In this document: one piece after another, positions 1-11,774 of the stretch
Layout of the letters: each line of letters begins with the position of its first letter
How positions within the stretch are numbered: position 1 is the first letter of the stretch
Assembly (NCBI GenBank): GCA_023630585.1
Contig: CM042552.1
Span: forward strand, 21,275,569-21,339,568
Source: Cranoglanis bouderius
Lineage: Eukaryota; Chordata; Actinopteri; Siluriformes; Cranoglanididae
DNA length: 64,000 bases
Reading direction: 5' to 3'
Position numbers and translations under genes: made by a program
The notes under the pieces: model-generated
What the model saw: the letters and a program-made list of their open reading frames with translations, nothing else
Databases searched by the model: none
What the model was told of the DNA's origin: nothing

Positions 1-2084
1 TATTATCACTGTAATTTGCCATACACATACAGGGCAATATTCAGAGTTCTTGATGTAAGTCTTGTCACAAATCTCAGCAGTTTTATTCTGTTTCTGTACA
101 TAAACTCTGATCCTGTGCAGCTGATTCATTTCTGTTTTTCATTTATGAGAATGTATTATCCCTTTTTCATTCTGCCTGCCTGTGTTCAAACATTGATCAG
201 ATTATGAAGATGATTTGTAGAAGCCTAGAAGGAGATGTTTTTGGTCCTGCCTCTTCACACACATTAGTCCAAAATTTATGTTTGGAAATATTTATGTTAG
301 CATTAACACATTAAATGTAATATGATGTACCAAAAAAAAAAGAGACACATTGTGGTTTCATCAAACAGTCAGATGGTGGCGCTGGACTTAATACTGCTCC
401 TCACTCTGGGATGATATCACGCAAGAAAACTGTGCTAAAGCTGAAGATAGGAATCACCCGTAACTGAGACATGCCTCTGTTTTAGACAAACCCCGCCCCC
501 ATGTGCGTCACCCTGACTTCTGTAGTAAAGTCAGTAGTTACATCTGAGGTCTGAATGCTGATGTGTGGAATTTCAGTATTAAATCCTCACTCAGTAATGA
601 ACTCTACTCTGAATACGACCCAACACAACGTTAATAAAACATTGGTTTGGATTAAAAACTGTGGTTGTTTAGTAGTCAATGTTCTTACCCGATGCATGAC
701 ACTGATCTCTACAGACGGCACCTCAAACGTGTTGTTGCTCCAGTTCTGTGTAGACACGTGTCACTGAATAAACTTGTTTGATTATAAAAATCATCCTAAA
801 CAGATCTAATTATGTTACAGGACAGAAAACTGAATGCAGTGTATAAAACTCTAAAGACATGGAATTGCTGTTCTAAAACCTGAAATGTTTGCAGAACAGA
901 GAACCGCCCTGTTAGGATTTTAATAAAACTAAATGAACTAAAACCAAATCTTGTGTTTGCCTTGCGTTCTTTAGATTTTATCTGTCCACCATTTTGCCTT
1001 CGTCTGCTCCCAATCTCTTTCATATCCTCTGACCAGCTTGTGGTTTATGTTGATTACTGTATTTTTTATTTTATTTTTTACTTTTTTTTTTTGTTAAATG
1101 TTTAATGTTCTTGGATTTTTTTTATTACAAAGAAGATAAAAGGTTTATTTTCTTAGTTTTTTTTTGTTTGTTTTTTTTTACCTTGTTGCTTTTTTCAATT
1201 GTTGTTATATAATATCTAAGTATAATTACATAATGAATAAACATAATATCTCATTTTCCAGTAGATTTAATCTTATCCCTGGCTACAACAGAAACATAAT
1301 CATGGTATTGTAATATACTCAATGAGTCTTTCTTTAACTTACATTTCTTCTGCTCTGACTGTGTAAATCTGCCTCACTGAAGAAGTGTTGGATATAACCC
1401 TACATCCAGGTTCCTCCCAGATATGTCCTTTCGCTTTCATTTATTTGTTTGTGAAACACAACAGATGAATGTGCTAGCAGCCCTGTAATGTATGTCAAGA
1501 CATACAAGTGCATAAACACATTCAGAAAGATGTGTTAATACCCTACTATATATATATATATATTAGATAATATTATATACTACTAGTGTAGTCATGTGTT
1601 TATGTTGGCTGTGAAATATAGACTGAGGTTATTATTATATTATTAGCATTAGCATTTACAGTATATAATACAATCAGTCAATACAAAATATATATTTTTA
1701 AATACTTCACACCTAATGAGAACTCCATGCCAAATAACTTTTGACAGGAATCCGCCCCGAGCATTCCCTGGGACTTTTGTTTTCTGGGATTTTACGCCCT
1801 CTTGCGGCTGTCCAGTTGAAAACCCCTGCATTAGAGAGAAACACGGAGCGGTCAATCTGTGACTTTTATTTTGAAACCCGTGGTCTAGCCGGAAGTTCAT
1901 ATCCGCTTTAAGAAGCAACATGTTCAATCCCCCGCCCACTTTTGGTGATCCTTATTTCATATTCCGTTCCTCATTTCCGTGGTAACTATCTGTAGATCAG
2001 CGGTATGGTGATGATGATGATGATGGTGATGATGATGAGCTCAGTATAGAGTCTGATGTCGGTAGTTATATCAGATGACCGACT
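1..2084. other. Gene-free left flank and likely rnf175 promoter
   Basis: No coding exon is convincing here: the open frames are short, unconserved in appearance and lack splice context. The stretch is AT-rich, with T-runs near 1060-1180 and a short (TA)n near 1549-1562. The last ~150 bases before the rnf175 start codon are less AT-rich and hold a short (GAT/GGT)n run near 2004-2037. A promoter or 5' UTR there is inference from position only. Confidence 0.5.
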
Positions 2085-3741
2085 ATGGCTGATCTTCACG
2101 CGCAGGTAGCATCAGACACTCTGCACTGTAAATACCCCTCTAACCCCCGGGTAGAATTCGGGGACGGTGTTATTCTGATGCATGATATTACTGAGTATAT
2201 TTTAGCGTAAACCGGATATCCGGTTGTGTGCAGGCGTTAATCCGTGTGTACGTTGCGATAACAGCGTAAACATGGTTTTATTATATTTTTAGTTCATGAA
2301 TTTAACCTTTAACGTGAAACATCATCCTTAAACAGAGCCGTGTTCCTGTTCCTGCACTTCCTGTCAGTCACACTCCCTCAGCGCGTGCTGTTACAGGAAA
2401 ACAATCAGCCACCAGGCAGAGTTACCCTCACCACCGCAGAGCTGATTAATTTCCCATGACAGCACGCCCCTAGTGTTTTATTCCTCTTACACCACAGCAA
2501 TTTACCAACAATTACAACTTTTAAATTATTAAAGAACTACAGGTCATAGTTTTTATCTGTTTATAGTTACATTTAACACTGTGGAAGGTTCCTGTGTGCA
2601 CGTGAGCTCTAGCAGCTATAAACAGTCCACTAATAATAAACATTAAAACCGTGTGTAATCGTTGATATGGTGAAGGAGTCTCCAGTGTCAGCGCTGTGTA
2701 ACAGTCGGAGGTAAAGCTGTAACTTTAAGGTTTCCGACGCCTTCAGGACAGAGGAGTTTACGCTGCTTTGCGTTTCTCGCTGAAAAAACACGACAAGCTG
2801 CGTTTTTTTGTGTCTTGTTAACGTTCTTGATAAAGAGAGTCTGGTGAGGGAGTGAGTGTTTATAGCTGCTATAACGTAAGTGACAGCAGGAACTCACTCG
2901 CTTCACTGACATTCCACAGCATTAAATGTAACTATAAACAGATAAAACATAAATAGTTGACAAACTAATGAGGTACAAGAGGAATAAAGCATTTCACGGC
3001 ATGCTGTTAATCAGTAACAGGATGGAGAAAAGATGTGTTTATTCTTATGGAAAGCTTTTAGGGATTTATAAATGAAACTCTGTTTATTCTTATTCTCTTA
3101 TTAACTTTTATTCTTTATGCAGGAAGAGCTTTCAAAAATGTCCTACAGAGAAAACTGGAAGTGAGTCTGTTTTTGTTTTCTACAGTTTGTGTTTTATTTG
3201 AAAATGTCATCAGGACTCATCATCAGAATCTGTTCTGAAGCTTTAAAGATAAAACTTAGGTTTGGGTTTGAATGATCCTGTATTCAGTCTGCTTTCTGTG
3301 ACCTGAGAAATAATTAATAATCTTTTATTTTAATTTTAATGTTTACTGATGATTCCTGAGCAGAAGCAGGTGTTATGATGATATGATATAAACATTGTTA
3401 TAGAACGTTATGCTTTTCTGAGATATCGTATCGTTTTATTACGTTTATTAATATATTTTTACAGTTAGAAACTGGTTGGAAGTGGCTTTATGTGATGTTA
3501 AATAAAAAATACTTATATTTTTGTTACCGTTAACTAAAGTATCATCAAACAGTTTTTTTTTCTTTACTGGGAAATTATTTGTGAACCTGTATATCGAGAT
3601 ACATGTTGTGTATCAATGAAATACCTTTGAGAATCGATATTTAAGATATTTTTATCACATTTCGGAGCTCTAGCTGCTATTAGAGTTACTGACATTACGG
3701 ACGTCCTCACGTTGTGTTTTCATTATGTTTTTGTTGTAATG

Positions 3742-3775
<34 letters not shown>

Positions 3776-4576
3776 TTATAATTATATCACTGTAATGAGT
3801 AAAGCCTTCCTCTGGCCTTGACCCAAATCTGTGAAATTAAAGTGTGTATATGGGAGTCCCCGAGTGCACGTGTGTGTCAGGACGAGTTCATTACTCATCC
3901 CCCTGCAGACGTCCTGTTCTGTAGTTTATATGAGTGTTTGACATGTTTGTGTTCACCTGCCCTTCTCTGTAGAGTCCAGCATGAGAAACTGCACGTTAAG
4001 CACCGAGGTCATGAGGCCATGCACGCTGAGATGGTCCTGATCCTCATCGCCACGCTGGTGGTCGCTCAGATCGTTCTGGTCCAGTGGAAACACAGACACT
4101 GCAGATCCTACACCGTGAGTCTCTCTGTAGAACTGATGGATTAGAAATGTCAGGATTATAAAGAGGTTAGGGTTATCAGCACACGCAGGTTTCTCATCGT
4201 GGTTTATAAGATAAAGATACGCTGTGTTTAATGACTCACAGTTTGTGATGCGGATCAGTGATTTATTTCAATTCCGAATTGGCCGAAACGTAACGTTGGG
4301 TCTCTGGACTGTGTGGAAGATTCTGGTTTGTGTGGAAATAGTTTTAAAGTCACTGAAACATCATCAAACACCAACTTCAGGCATGAAAGAAGTCTGACTG
4401 CACAGTGACTGGCAGGAGCCACAACCAATCAGGAGAGAGAGTGAGAGAGTGTAAACAAAACTAACAGGAGTGAAATAATCTGATATTTTACTATAAGAGT
4501 GAAAAAGGATTCAGGAATTTTAGTTTTTTCTCACTGAACAGATTTTTATTCTCTAATTTGATTCCAACTGCACATA

Positions 4577-4625
<49 letters not shown>

Positions 4626-6963
4626 AGTTAGTGACGCTCCTGCAGATGTGGGTGGTGCCTTTGTATTTTACCGTAAAGCTGTACTGGTGGCGTTTTTTGT
4701 CCACGTGGGGCATGTTCTCCGTCATCACCAGCTACGTCATATTCAGAGCCACACGCAAGCCTCTGTCTGGCAGAACACCCAGGTATAAACAATAATCTGT
4801 CATTTTACTGAACATTAGTGCACTTCTTATATGACTTTTATAATAAAGTTCCAGGAATGTTGAGATTCCCTGTAGAGAAACGGTCTGTGTGATGTTTCAC
4901 AGGATGGTGTATAAATGGTTCCTGCTCATTTACAAGCTGAGCTACGCTGTAGGAGTTCTCGGTTACCTCGCCATCATGTTTACTCTGTTCGGGTTCAATG
5001 TTTTCTTCAGGTATGTGCACTCTGCCTCAGTATCAGACTTCAACACGCTGAAATTCTTTGTCTGAATCAGGTGTGTCAAACATACGGCCCGTGGGTCAGA
5101 ACCGACCTGATAAAGAGTCTTTTCAGGGCCAGTGAATGAATTTAGAATTCCTGTTCTAAACCGAAACCATCTTGTGTACTGTAACTGAATTAAAAAGTGA
5201 AAGATGAGCTCTCTGTTATTCCACTAGGGGGTGAAATAGAGCAATAATCTCAGGGCCATAGACTCACCGAATGTGTTATGATGTAATTCTTTATTAGAAA
5301 GTTAAAAATCCGATGCTGTAAATGTTCTAAAAGAGCTGATTCAGTTTCACAATAATGTGGGTGAATATTTATGCAGTCACAAATCTTATCTTTTTATTTG
5401 TAACTAATTTGGCACTATGACTATATATAAGTTTTTTTCCTCCTACTTCAATATTACGGCCTGTTCTGTCTCAATTTATGACAAATAATTAAGTCCATTT
5501 CTGTTCAGTAACAATTTCAGTGTGTAATTTGGACCTAAAATGAGTTTGATACGTCTGATCTAAATGGATGTTAAGATTATTAAATAAAATTCATTTCTTT
5601 CCGGTCTGATTAAATGAGTTTTAATTGGACAGGATCAGAGCGGAGGACTCGATGGATGTGGGCGTGATCATGCTGTTCTATGGGCTGTACTACGGCGTGA
5701 TGGGACGAGACTTCGCTGAAATCTGCTCTGACTACATGGCGTCCACTATCGGGGTAAACACTCTCCATTTAAACGCCGGTTCATTAACGCCAACATACTC
5801 ACACCTCTGGTGTTGTACATGTTCATTTATTTCAGTCATTTCATAATGAACCTCTTATCATTTAGTCTTTTTATTTGTATACGAGGTCACAGTGTCGTGT
5901 TAATGATCTGTAGTAACGGCTCACACAGGGACATGCGGGGATTTACAGTCTCTGCAAGGAGACATTTAAGGAGATCATCACTGTGGTATAAGAGGAATAA
6001 AACACATGGGAATGTGCTGATGTGGGAGGCAACAGTAGCTCTGCTTCATCACACCACCTTGTTATTGATTATTTTCCTATAACAGCATGACCCCAAGTGT
6101 TTTATTCCTTTCTGTATATAACTGCAGTGTGATATTTCCTCAGCATCATGTTTCGTGTGTTTCAGTATTATAACATGGGTGGGATGCCGTCTCGGAGCCT
6201 GTGCCACGATATCTGTGCGGTGTGTGGACAGAAGACTCTAGTGGACGTGGACGAGGAGGGCGTCATCGAGGACACGTACCAGCTCTCCTGCAATCACATG
6301 TACGCTAGTGGAGGGGGTCAGGATTTCATTCCACTGCACAGTTTCACGTCTTATTTCATTACAGACTCATTAAAGTTTTGACACTAAACTAAACGAAGCA
6401 GGTGTGTTTGTAAATATGAGACATGACTGCCATGTTCATGTTTTTGGAAAAGCTTTTAATCAATAAGACTCTCAGTAATATATGAAAATGTAATAACGTT
6501 TATCAGCAGTTTGTCTAGGTTTTGAATTCATGATTAATTTTCTCTGAAGATTTCTGAAATGTTAAGATGTGAATGTTGTTGGCTGACAGATTTCATGAGT
6601 TCTGCATTCGCGGCTGGTGCATTGTGGGAAAGAAGCAGACATGTCCGTACTGCAACGAGAAAGTCGACCTGAAAAAAATGATGAACAACCCGTATCCTTT
6701 ACCTTTATTTTATTCCATCAGATGAACTGATCATGAACATTTTTATGGTATTTAATGTTCGCATTCAGATGATTTTTTTTTTTGCGTAAAGCTTCTGTAC
6801 GTCTAGTTTGTTGTTTTTTTCTTCCTTAAGCCTGATCTCCAGCTGGGAGAGGACACACGTCCTGTACGGCCAGCTGCTGGATTGGCTCAGATACCTGGTT
6901 GCTTGGCAGCCGATCATTATCGGTATTGTGCATGGGATAAATTTTTCACTTGGTCTCGAGTAA
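2085..6963 (+). CDS. rnf175: RNF175, multi-pass membrane RING-finger protein (RNF121/RNF175 family)
   Basis: Nine exons join in frame to 313 codons plus stop: 2085-2105, 3123-3160, 3973-4114, 4628-4782, 4903-5010, 5633-5753, 6166-6299, 6590-6691, 6843-6963. All boundaries have GT..AG. The start, MADLHAQEELSKM, is the ATG directly before a clean donor. Hydrophobic segments fill residues ~35-180 (e.g. MVLILIATLVVAQIVLVQW and LLQMWVVPLYF). A RING follows, with ligands C212, C215, C237, H239, H242, C245, C258 and C261, and the protein ends in the family tail SLGLE. Motifs such as GRTPR, YKWFLLIYKLSYA and YGVMGRDFAEICSDYMASTIG fit RNF175 better than RNF121. Family members are ER/Golgi membrane E3 ligases (RNF121 is best studied); the role of RNF175 is little known. 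The trim2 and fibrinogen neighbours support RNF175 by synteny. Confidence 0.93.
2396..3020. repeat. Long inverted repeat (foldback/MITE-like), copy 1, rnf175 intron 1
   Basis: The left arm contains ctgtttatagttacatttaa (near 2560). The right arm near 2920-2950 has its reverse complement. The outer parts pair as well: 'gtgttttattcctctta' near 2474 against 'agaggaataaagca' near 2978. The arms flank about 200 bases of unique sequence. Related copies lie near 5965, 7195, 12335 and 39695. No transposase is visible, so I treat it as a non-autonomous foldback element. Confidence 0.6.
3743..3774. repeat. (GT)n microsatellite, rnf175 intron 2
   Basis: A pure GT dinucleotide run of about 16 units. Confidence 0.9.
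4579..4620. repeat. (TG)n microsatellite next to an rnf175 splice acceptor
   Basis: A pure TG run that ends a few bases before the acceptor tttgcag at 4621-4627. It therefore replaces most of the usual pyrimidine tract of this intron. Confidence 0.9.
5965..6110. repeat. Foldback repeat, short copy, rnf175 intron 6
   Basis: The arm 'agaggaataaaacacatggg' pairs with 'ccccaagtgttttattcct' across a ~90-base loop. The sequence matches the hairpin part of the family seen at 2396, 7195 and 12335. Confidence 0.6.
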
Positions 6964-7194
6964 AGTGAGATTTAATCTTCTTTAGAAAAGTCTGTAGTTG
7001 TTTACTGCTGAATTATTTATTTATAAATTATAACCTAATGTAGGAAATTTCTTCTGTAGCTTTTTATTTATTTGATAAACAACATGGCAGCCTCGAGAAT
7101 CGCCTCGGACTTTATCGTTTATAATAATTCTCAGAAACATAGCGACTGAAACACACACCTCATAAGTGGCCTTTATTACTCCTGCTGAAGCGTA

Positions 7195-7775
7195 TTATTG
7201 TCTATTGTACACTCATTACACCACAGCGCTGCTGAATCCTGGATTGTGATTGGTCAGAAGGTGTTGATTAGTTTTCTATAACAGCAGCTCTGACACTAGC
7301 GCAGGTTTATATTAATGCTCTTGTTCGGATACGTTATTGTTTCTATAGCAACAGCTGATTCACAAAGACTTAATTAAGGGACTTTAATCTCCACATTAGC
7401 AGATTTATTTGATGTGGTGCAGTTTTCTGTAAGGAGACGCTCATTTAACGTTTATGGAAGGAGTCTCCAGTGTCAGAGAGAATAAAGAGAGGCTGGTGAT
7501 GAATGAGAGTTTATAGCTGCTATAAAATAAATGAGGACAGGAACTAAGTTGTTTCAGCGACGTTCCACAACGTAAATCGTAAAACAGATCAAAAGTCTTG
7601 TGTTGTTTATTAATAAATAGAAATTGTAATTGTTGGCTAGGTGCTGTGGTATAAGAGGAATAAAACACTTCCAGATGTGCTGTTATAGCTCTATATAGTG
7701 GAGTATACGCCACTCCATCGCTGATTAATTTCCTCGAACAGCACAGCTTTAAGTCTGTTATTCCTGATTTACAGC
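7195..7775. repeat. Foldback/MITE-like repeat, copy 2
   Basis: It shares with copy 1 the phrases 'ggagtctccagtgtcag', 'gtttatagctgctata' and 'agaggaataaaacactt'. With copy 3 (12335) it shares the opening 'ccacagcgctg' and 'caggtttatattaatgc'. It ends in the same hairpin, closing with 'aacagcac...ttattcct'. Confidence 0.6.
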
Positions 7776-8454
7776 TTGTTTTATTTGTAGCACAGAATCA
7801 GGACTGGATTTTCTTCTAGATTTTGCTAATGAAGTCTGAGAAAATAAATCTTACTCAGTTGCTAAATAACAGACATATCAGTGTTAAAGCGTCTATCTTT
7901 ACACACGTCCTTATTTATCAGGACGGTTTTTGTTCATTAAAATAGTGTTTATTTACATTGTGATATGTGTGTGACAGGATGCTGCTAAATCTGCTGTTTG
8001 TTTGTTGGTTTGTATGAAAAAGTTCTCGTGTGATGTGAAAGTGGATCAGCTGAGCCGAAAGTGTTGTAATTATCGCATCAGAATCGTATTTATCTGTTAA
8101 AATGAGTTAAATTTACACTTTATGTTGGTGATGTAGGTTGATTATGAATTGTGTTTACATTGCTGCCATTGCACATCACAGTATTACACACATGAACACT
8201 AATGTCACTGTTTATTGTAGTACATGAATGTTTGTGTACTTTTTCTGCCTTTTTTTTTTTTCTTTTTCTTTTAGTTGTTGCTTCATTTGCTGTGAAAATT
8301 TGTGATGTTCACTCGAAAACCCGACTAAAGACATCGGTAGATTTATCTGTATGATTTTGGGGTTTATAGATTATATATTAGAAATCAGGGTGGTGTGAGG
8401 CTCGTGTACGTCACATTCGTTCAAACAGCTTTTTAATTTTAACTAGTTTTTCTT

Positions 8455-8735
8455 GGCCCAAACTAAAATAGGACATTAATTGACCTGCCAGTCCCCACCC
8501 ACCACTCCGCTCTCTTCTGTCATACTACAGCTAGGATAGAACTATCTGCCCTCTTCCACATACATGAGCTCACAGACATCCCTGATTGGCTAGTGTCACT
8601 GTGAGTGACAGGGAGAGAGAGTACGCCCCTCCCACCCAGAGACAGTTTTGCTCTCTCGACTCCCGGCCACGGACACACATCCGTCTCAGTCAGGATCGTT
8701 CATTAATACAGTGTTTTCAACATCGCGTTTGCATT
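8455..8735 (+). repeat. Dispersed repeat, copy 1 of an inverted pair
   Basis: About 250 bases resemble the reverse complement of 21030-21300. Shared words include 'ctgattggctagtgtcac', 'gcccctcccacccagaga' and 'tgagctcacagac'. The element class is not recognised. Confidence 0.6.
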
Positions 8736-10548
8736 TTATACGTTTTTTAATGAAACACAAATGAAGTTCATACGGCAACATGGTGTAATGTCAGTGTGAC
8801 GACTGTTTAACTTAAAAAAAAACTGCACTGGTGCCATTCAGTGAGATCAGACTGACAGGTAAACTGAATTATTTGGTTTATTTGTTTAGTGTAATTATTA
8901 AAATATTTGAATGAATTGCATTTAACACTCAGTTGTTAATAAAAATATATATATAAATATAAATACTGATTTTTTTATGCTTCTGTCTGGTGCTTTTTCC
9001 TACTTTTTAAAGTTGGCACATGTTTAAAGAGACACTATTTCAGTCCCTCCAGGATTTTGAAGTTGCAGAAATGAAATTAAATCAAAATCAAGGAAACTCC
9101 ACAATAATCAGAGGAGCTCGCGATTTTTCTAAAGATTTTCCGCAGATTTGGGCCGAGACGTGTCGTGTGACGTCGTCACAACACGCGTTCAGCCAAATCC
9201 CTCTTCCATTCACGTGTGTGTGGAACGTGAGTACAGCGAAAAGCTCTCATTTACCAACAAACGTCACCGTGAAAGAGCGCAAAACACTCCTGTACGGACC
9301 GGCTTGGGGTTTATGATCAATTACACTGTTAACAGTTTATAAAAAATTCCTTCCGATTTTTTTTCTTATTGTTGCGTATTGTTCTTTTTTTCCTGCTGGA
9401 AAGATTAGAAGCAAAAACCCTGATGTCATTGTAAATGGTGAGAAAAAAAACATGCGTTCACTTTCCTAAAAAAGATGCACAAACATTTCTGCAGTTAATA
9501 ATAATATTTTAATGTTATTCAGCATCATGACTATCAACATTATGACACCAACATCAGAAATCAAAGCTGTAAACACGCGAGCCTCAGTGAAGCGGTTAAA
9601 AGGGAATCGGAAATTAATTTGGTTTGTGGCGTTTCTGGTAAAAAATAACGTTAAAGCTTTTTGTTTTTTTTGTGTTTTTTTTTTTTTACAGAACATGAAC
9701 ATTCAAGTGGGATTTTAAATCCTCCAGTAAATATAACATTCCTAGATTGTTTGTTTCTTTTCCCCATCAGTACAAATGAAACTGTACAACATTCAAACAA
9801 TCCGAACAAAAATCTGAAAGAAACGCAGGATTTTAATGTGACAGCAAAAATCTGAACTATGGTTCATGTTAAAGAGATGATGGAGGAAATGTTGCCACTG
9901 AAACGTATTAAAGTGAATTAACCAGGCTGTTCTTCTATTATTAAGAGTTGGTAAAAACATGCCAACATGAAATGACACCATGTATAGATGTGTTTATATA
10001 TATAGCAGAAATATTGAAAGGGTGAACAACATCGACTCCGGCGCTGAATTAAAGAGCTTTATTACGTTACCTACTGACCAAAGAGAAAACTATTCATACA
10101 CATCCTGCACTTTTCCACTTTTCTTTGAAACATTGGTCAAGATAAATACATAAATATAGAGATTTTTTTTCCCTTTTAAATATTTGAAAATAAAAAATAG
10201 AGGCCCGATATTTGCTAGTAAAGTCCTATAAGAAGGCGAGACGAGAGTGTGTTATTGTGGATCTACTTTTAAAGCTCCTAAACTTCCACAGCCTAATAAC
10301 ACGGAACAAAGTCCCCGTACTATAAATGTTCAACGTTTCCTAAATTATTTTCGGTTTTATTGACCGAACTGCACTGAAATCACTGAGAGACGGACGTGAC
10401 CATCAGGAATATGCTTTAACGTGCAGAATTAAACGGGTGAAGTTTGGTTGCATCTAATCTTTAAATAGTGTCATTCGATTCAGTCTTAAAGAACAGTGAT
10501 GGAGAACGTTGCTGTGTGAAGATGTTCACATGCACGGAGCATAACTCA

Positions 10549-10600
10549 GGTTCAGCGGTAAAGGCCGAGCGAATGGACTTTTCAGGTTCGATTCCATACA
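10549..10600 (+). other. Degenerate tRNA-Gly-like sequence
   Basis: 'GGTTCAGCGGTAAAGGCC' resembles the A-box/D-arm of tRNA-Gly, and 'GGTTCGATTCC' is a good B box about 25 bases on. The anticodon arm and acceptor stem do not form. It is most likely a tRNA pseudogene or a SINE head. Confidence 0.3.
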
Positions 10601-11774
10601 CATGCTCATCAGATCGAATAAAACTCTACTACAGTGCAGCGAATATTCGGCTTTGAGAGGCTGCCGGATAAAGGTGTGGTCACATTATACCTCCAGAGGT
10701 GTAGATGTCTACGGTTCAGCCAGACCTGCTGATCTTTATGGGTTTTGTGTATCAGCTCTGCATTTTCACACTGGAGTACGCTGCTAAGGGTTATTACACA
10801 AAAATATTATTTTTTCCTCAATAAAGCAGCAGATGAGCCACTTAGTACTGAAATCTGGAATGACTGACAGTCAGGTAAAACACTGCTTTCAGCCACAAGA
10901 CAAAGAAACTGAAAAAATTATTTTTGAACCAAGTAAAGATGAAATAATCCTACAATGAAGTGTCAAATTGAACACTTTATATATGATATTATATCATATA
11001 CAATGCTAATGTATTAACTAATAATATATTTTATATATTCATATAATAATAATAATATTTTAAATTCTGTATTTTTGAGCACGAGTTATAAATGGTTGGC
11101 GAGAGACAAAACTTTTTTTGTGTTTTTTTAAAGGGTCAAAGAGTGAGGTCAAAGTTCACCTAACCTAAACTTTTCTACAGGGTGAGAAATGAAAATAATG
11201 TGCAGATGTGTACAATCTGAAACGATTCCCGCATGTAAACTGAACAGAACCTGGAAGCTAATGTCATGTAAATACAGATATAGGACTAAGGACTACGATT
11301 CCCATCAGCCACTGCGCTTCACCTGATTCCGTCACATGACTATCTGCACCTGATTCACCTTTGGAACTAATTAGCACTTGTATATAGAGCCACGCTTTCA
11401 CTGCACACATCATCTTTCGTTTTCTTTATTACTACAGTTTCATGTTTGATATTTTGGTCATTGGTTTTTGTTTATTTTCGACCCTTGTGTGTGTCCCGGA
11501 TTCCCGTCCTTTGTGTTTTTGTTTTCACTTTTTATTAAACTAAAATCTGCACTTGCATCCTTGCATGCCTTCCCCTCCGTCTCTACCTAAACCTTGACAG
11601 CTAAATGTGACCACACATTAACTTTACAAGCCTCAGCTCTCCCGAATATTCATCTGATAGCACTGACAGTAATTATTCAAGACGCGTCGATCCGTTCCAG
11701 CGAGAACGAAGCAGGTAGCACGGGAGAGTAAGCGTGATGGATCTGCAGTAGATGTGCAAGAGATAGAGACTGAA

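Larger units (their letters stand above)
6964..11774. other. Intergenic region between rnf175 and trim2
   Basis: rnf175 and trim2 converge here with their 3' ends facing. I see no coding exon. Listed separately are a foldback repeat (7195-7775), a dispersed repeat (8455-8735) and a tRNA-like sequence (10549-10600). The stretch 9040-9860 has the look of an old, unidentified DNA transposon: it is locally GC-richer and has no transposase. The rest is AT-rich with nothing I can name. Confidence 0.6.

Noticed and set aside
555..767. 70-codon open frame on plus
   Set aside because: No motif, no splice context and no repeat structure; expected by chance in AT-rich sequence.
9020..9342. Overlapping plus-strand frames of 98 and 64 codons
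   Set aside because: They lie in an apparently old repeat, overlap in two frames and show no recognisable domain.
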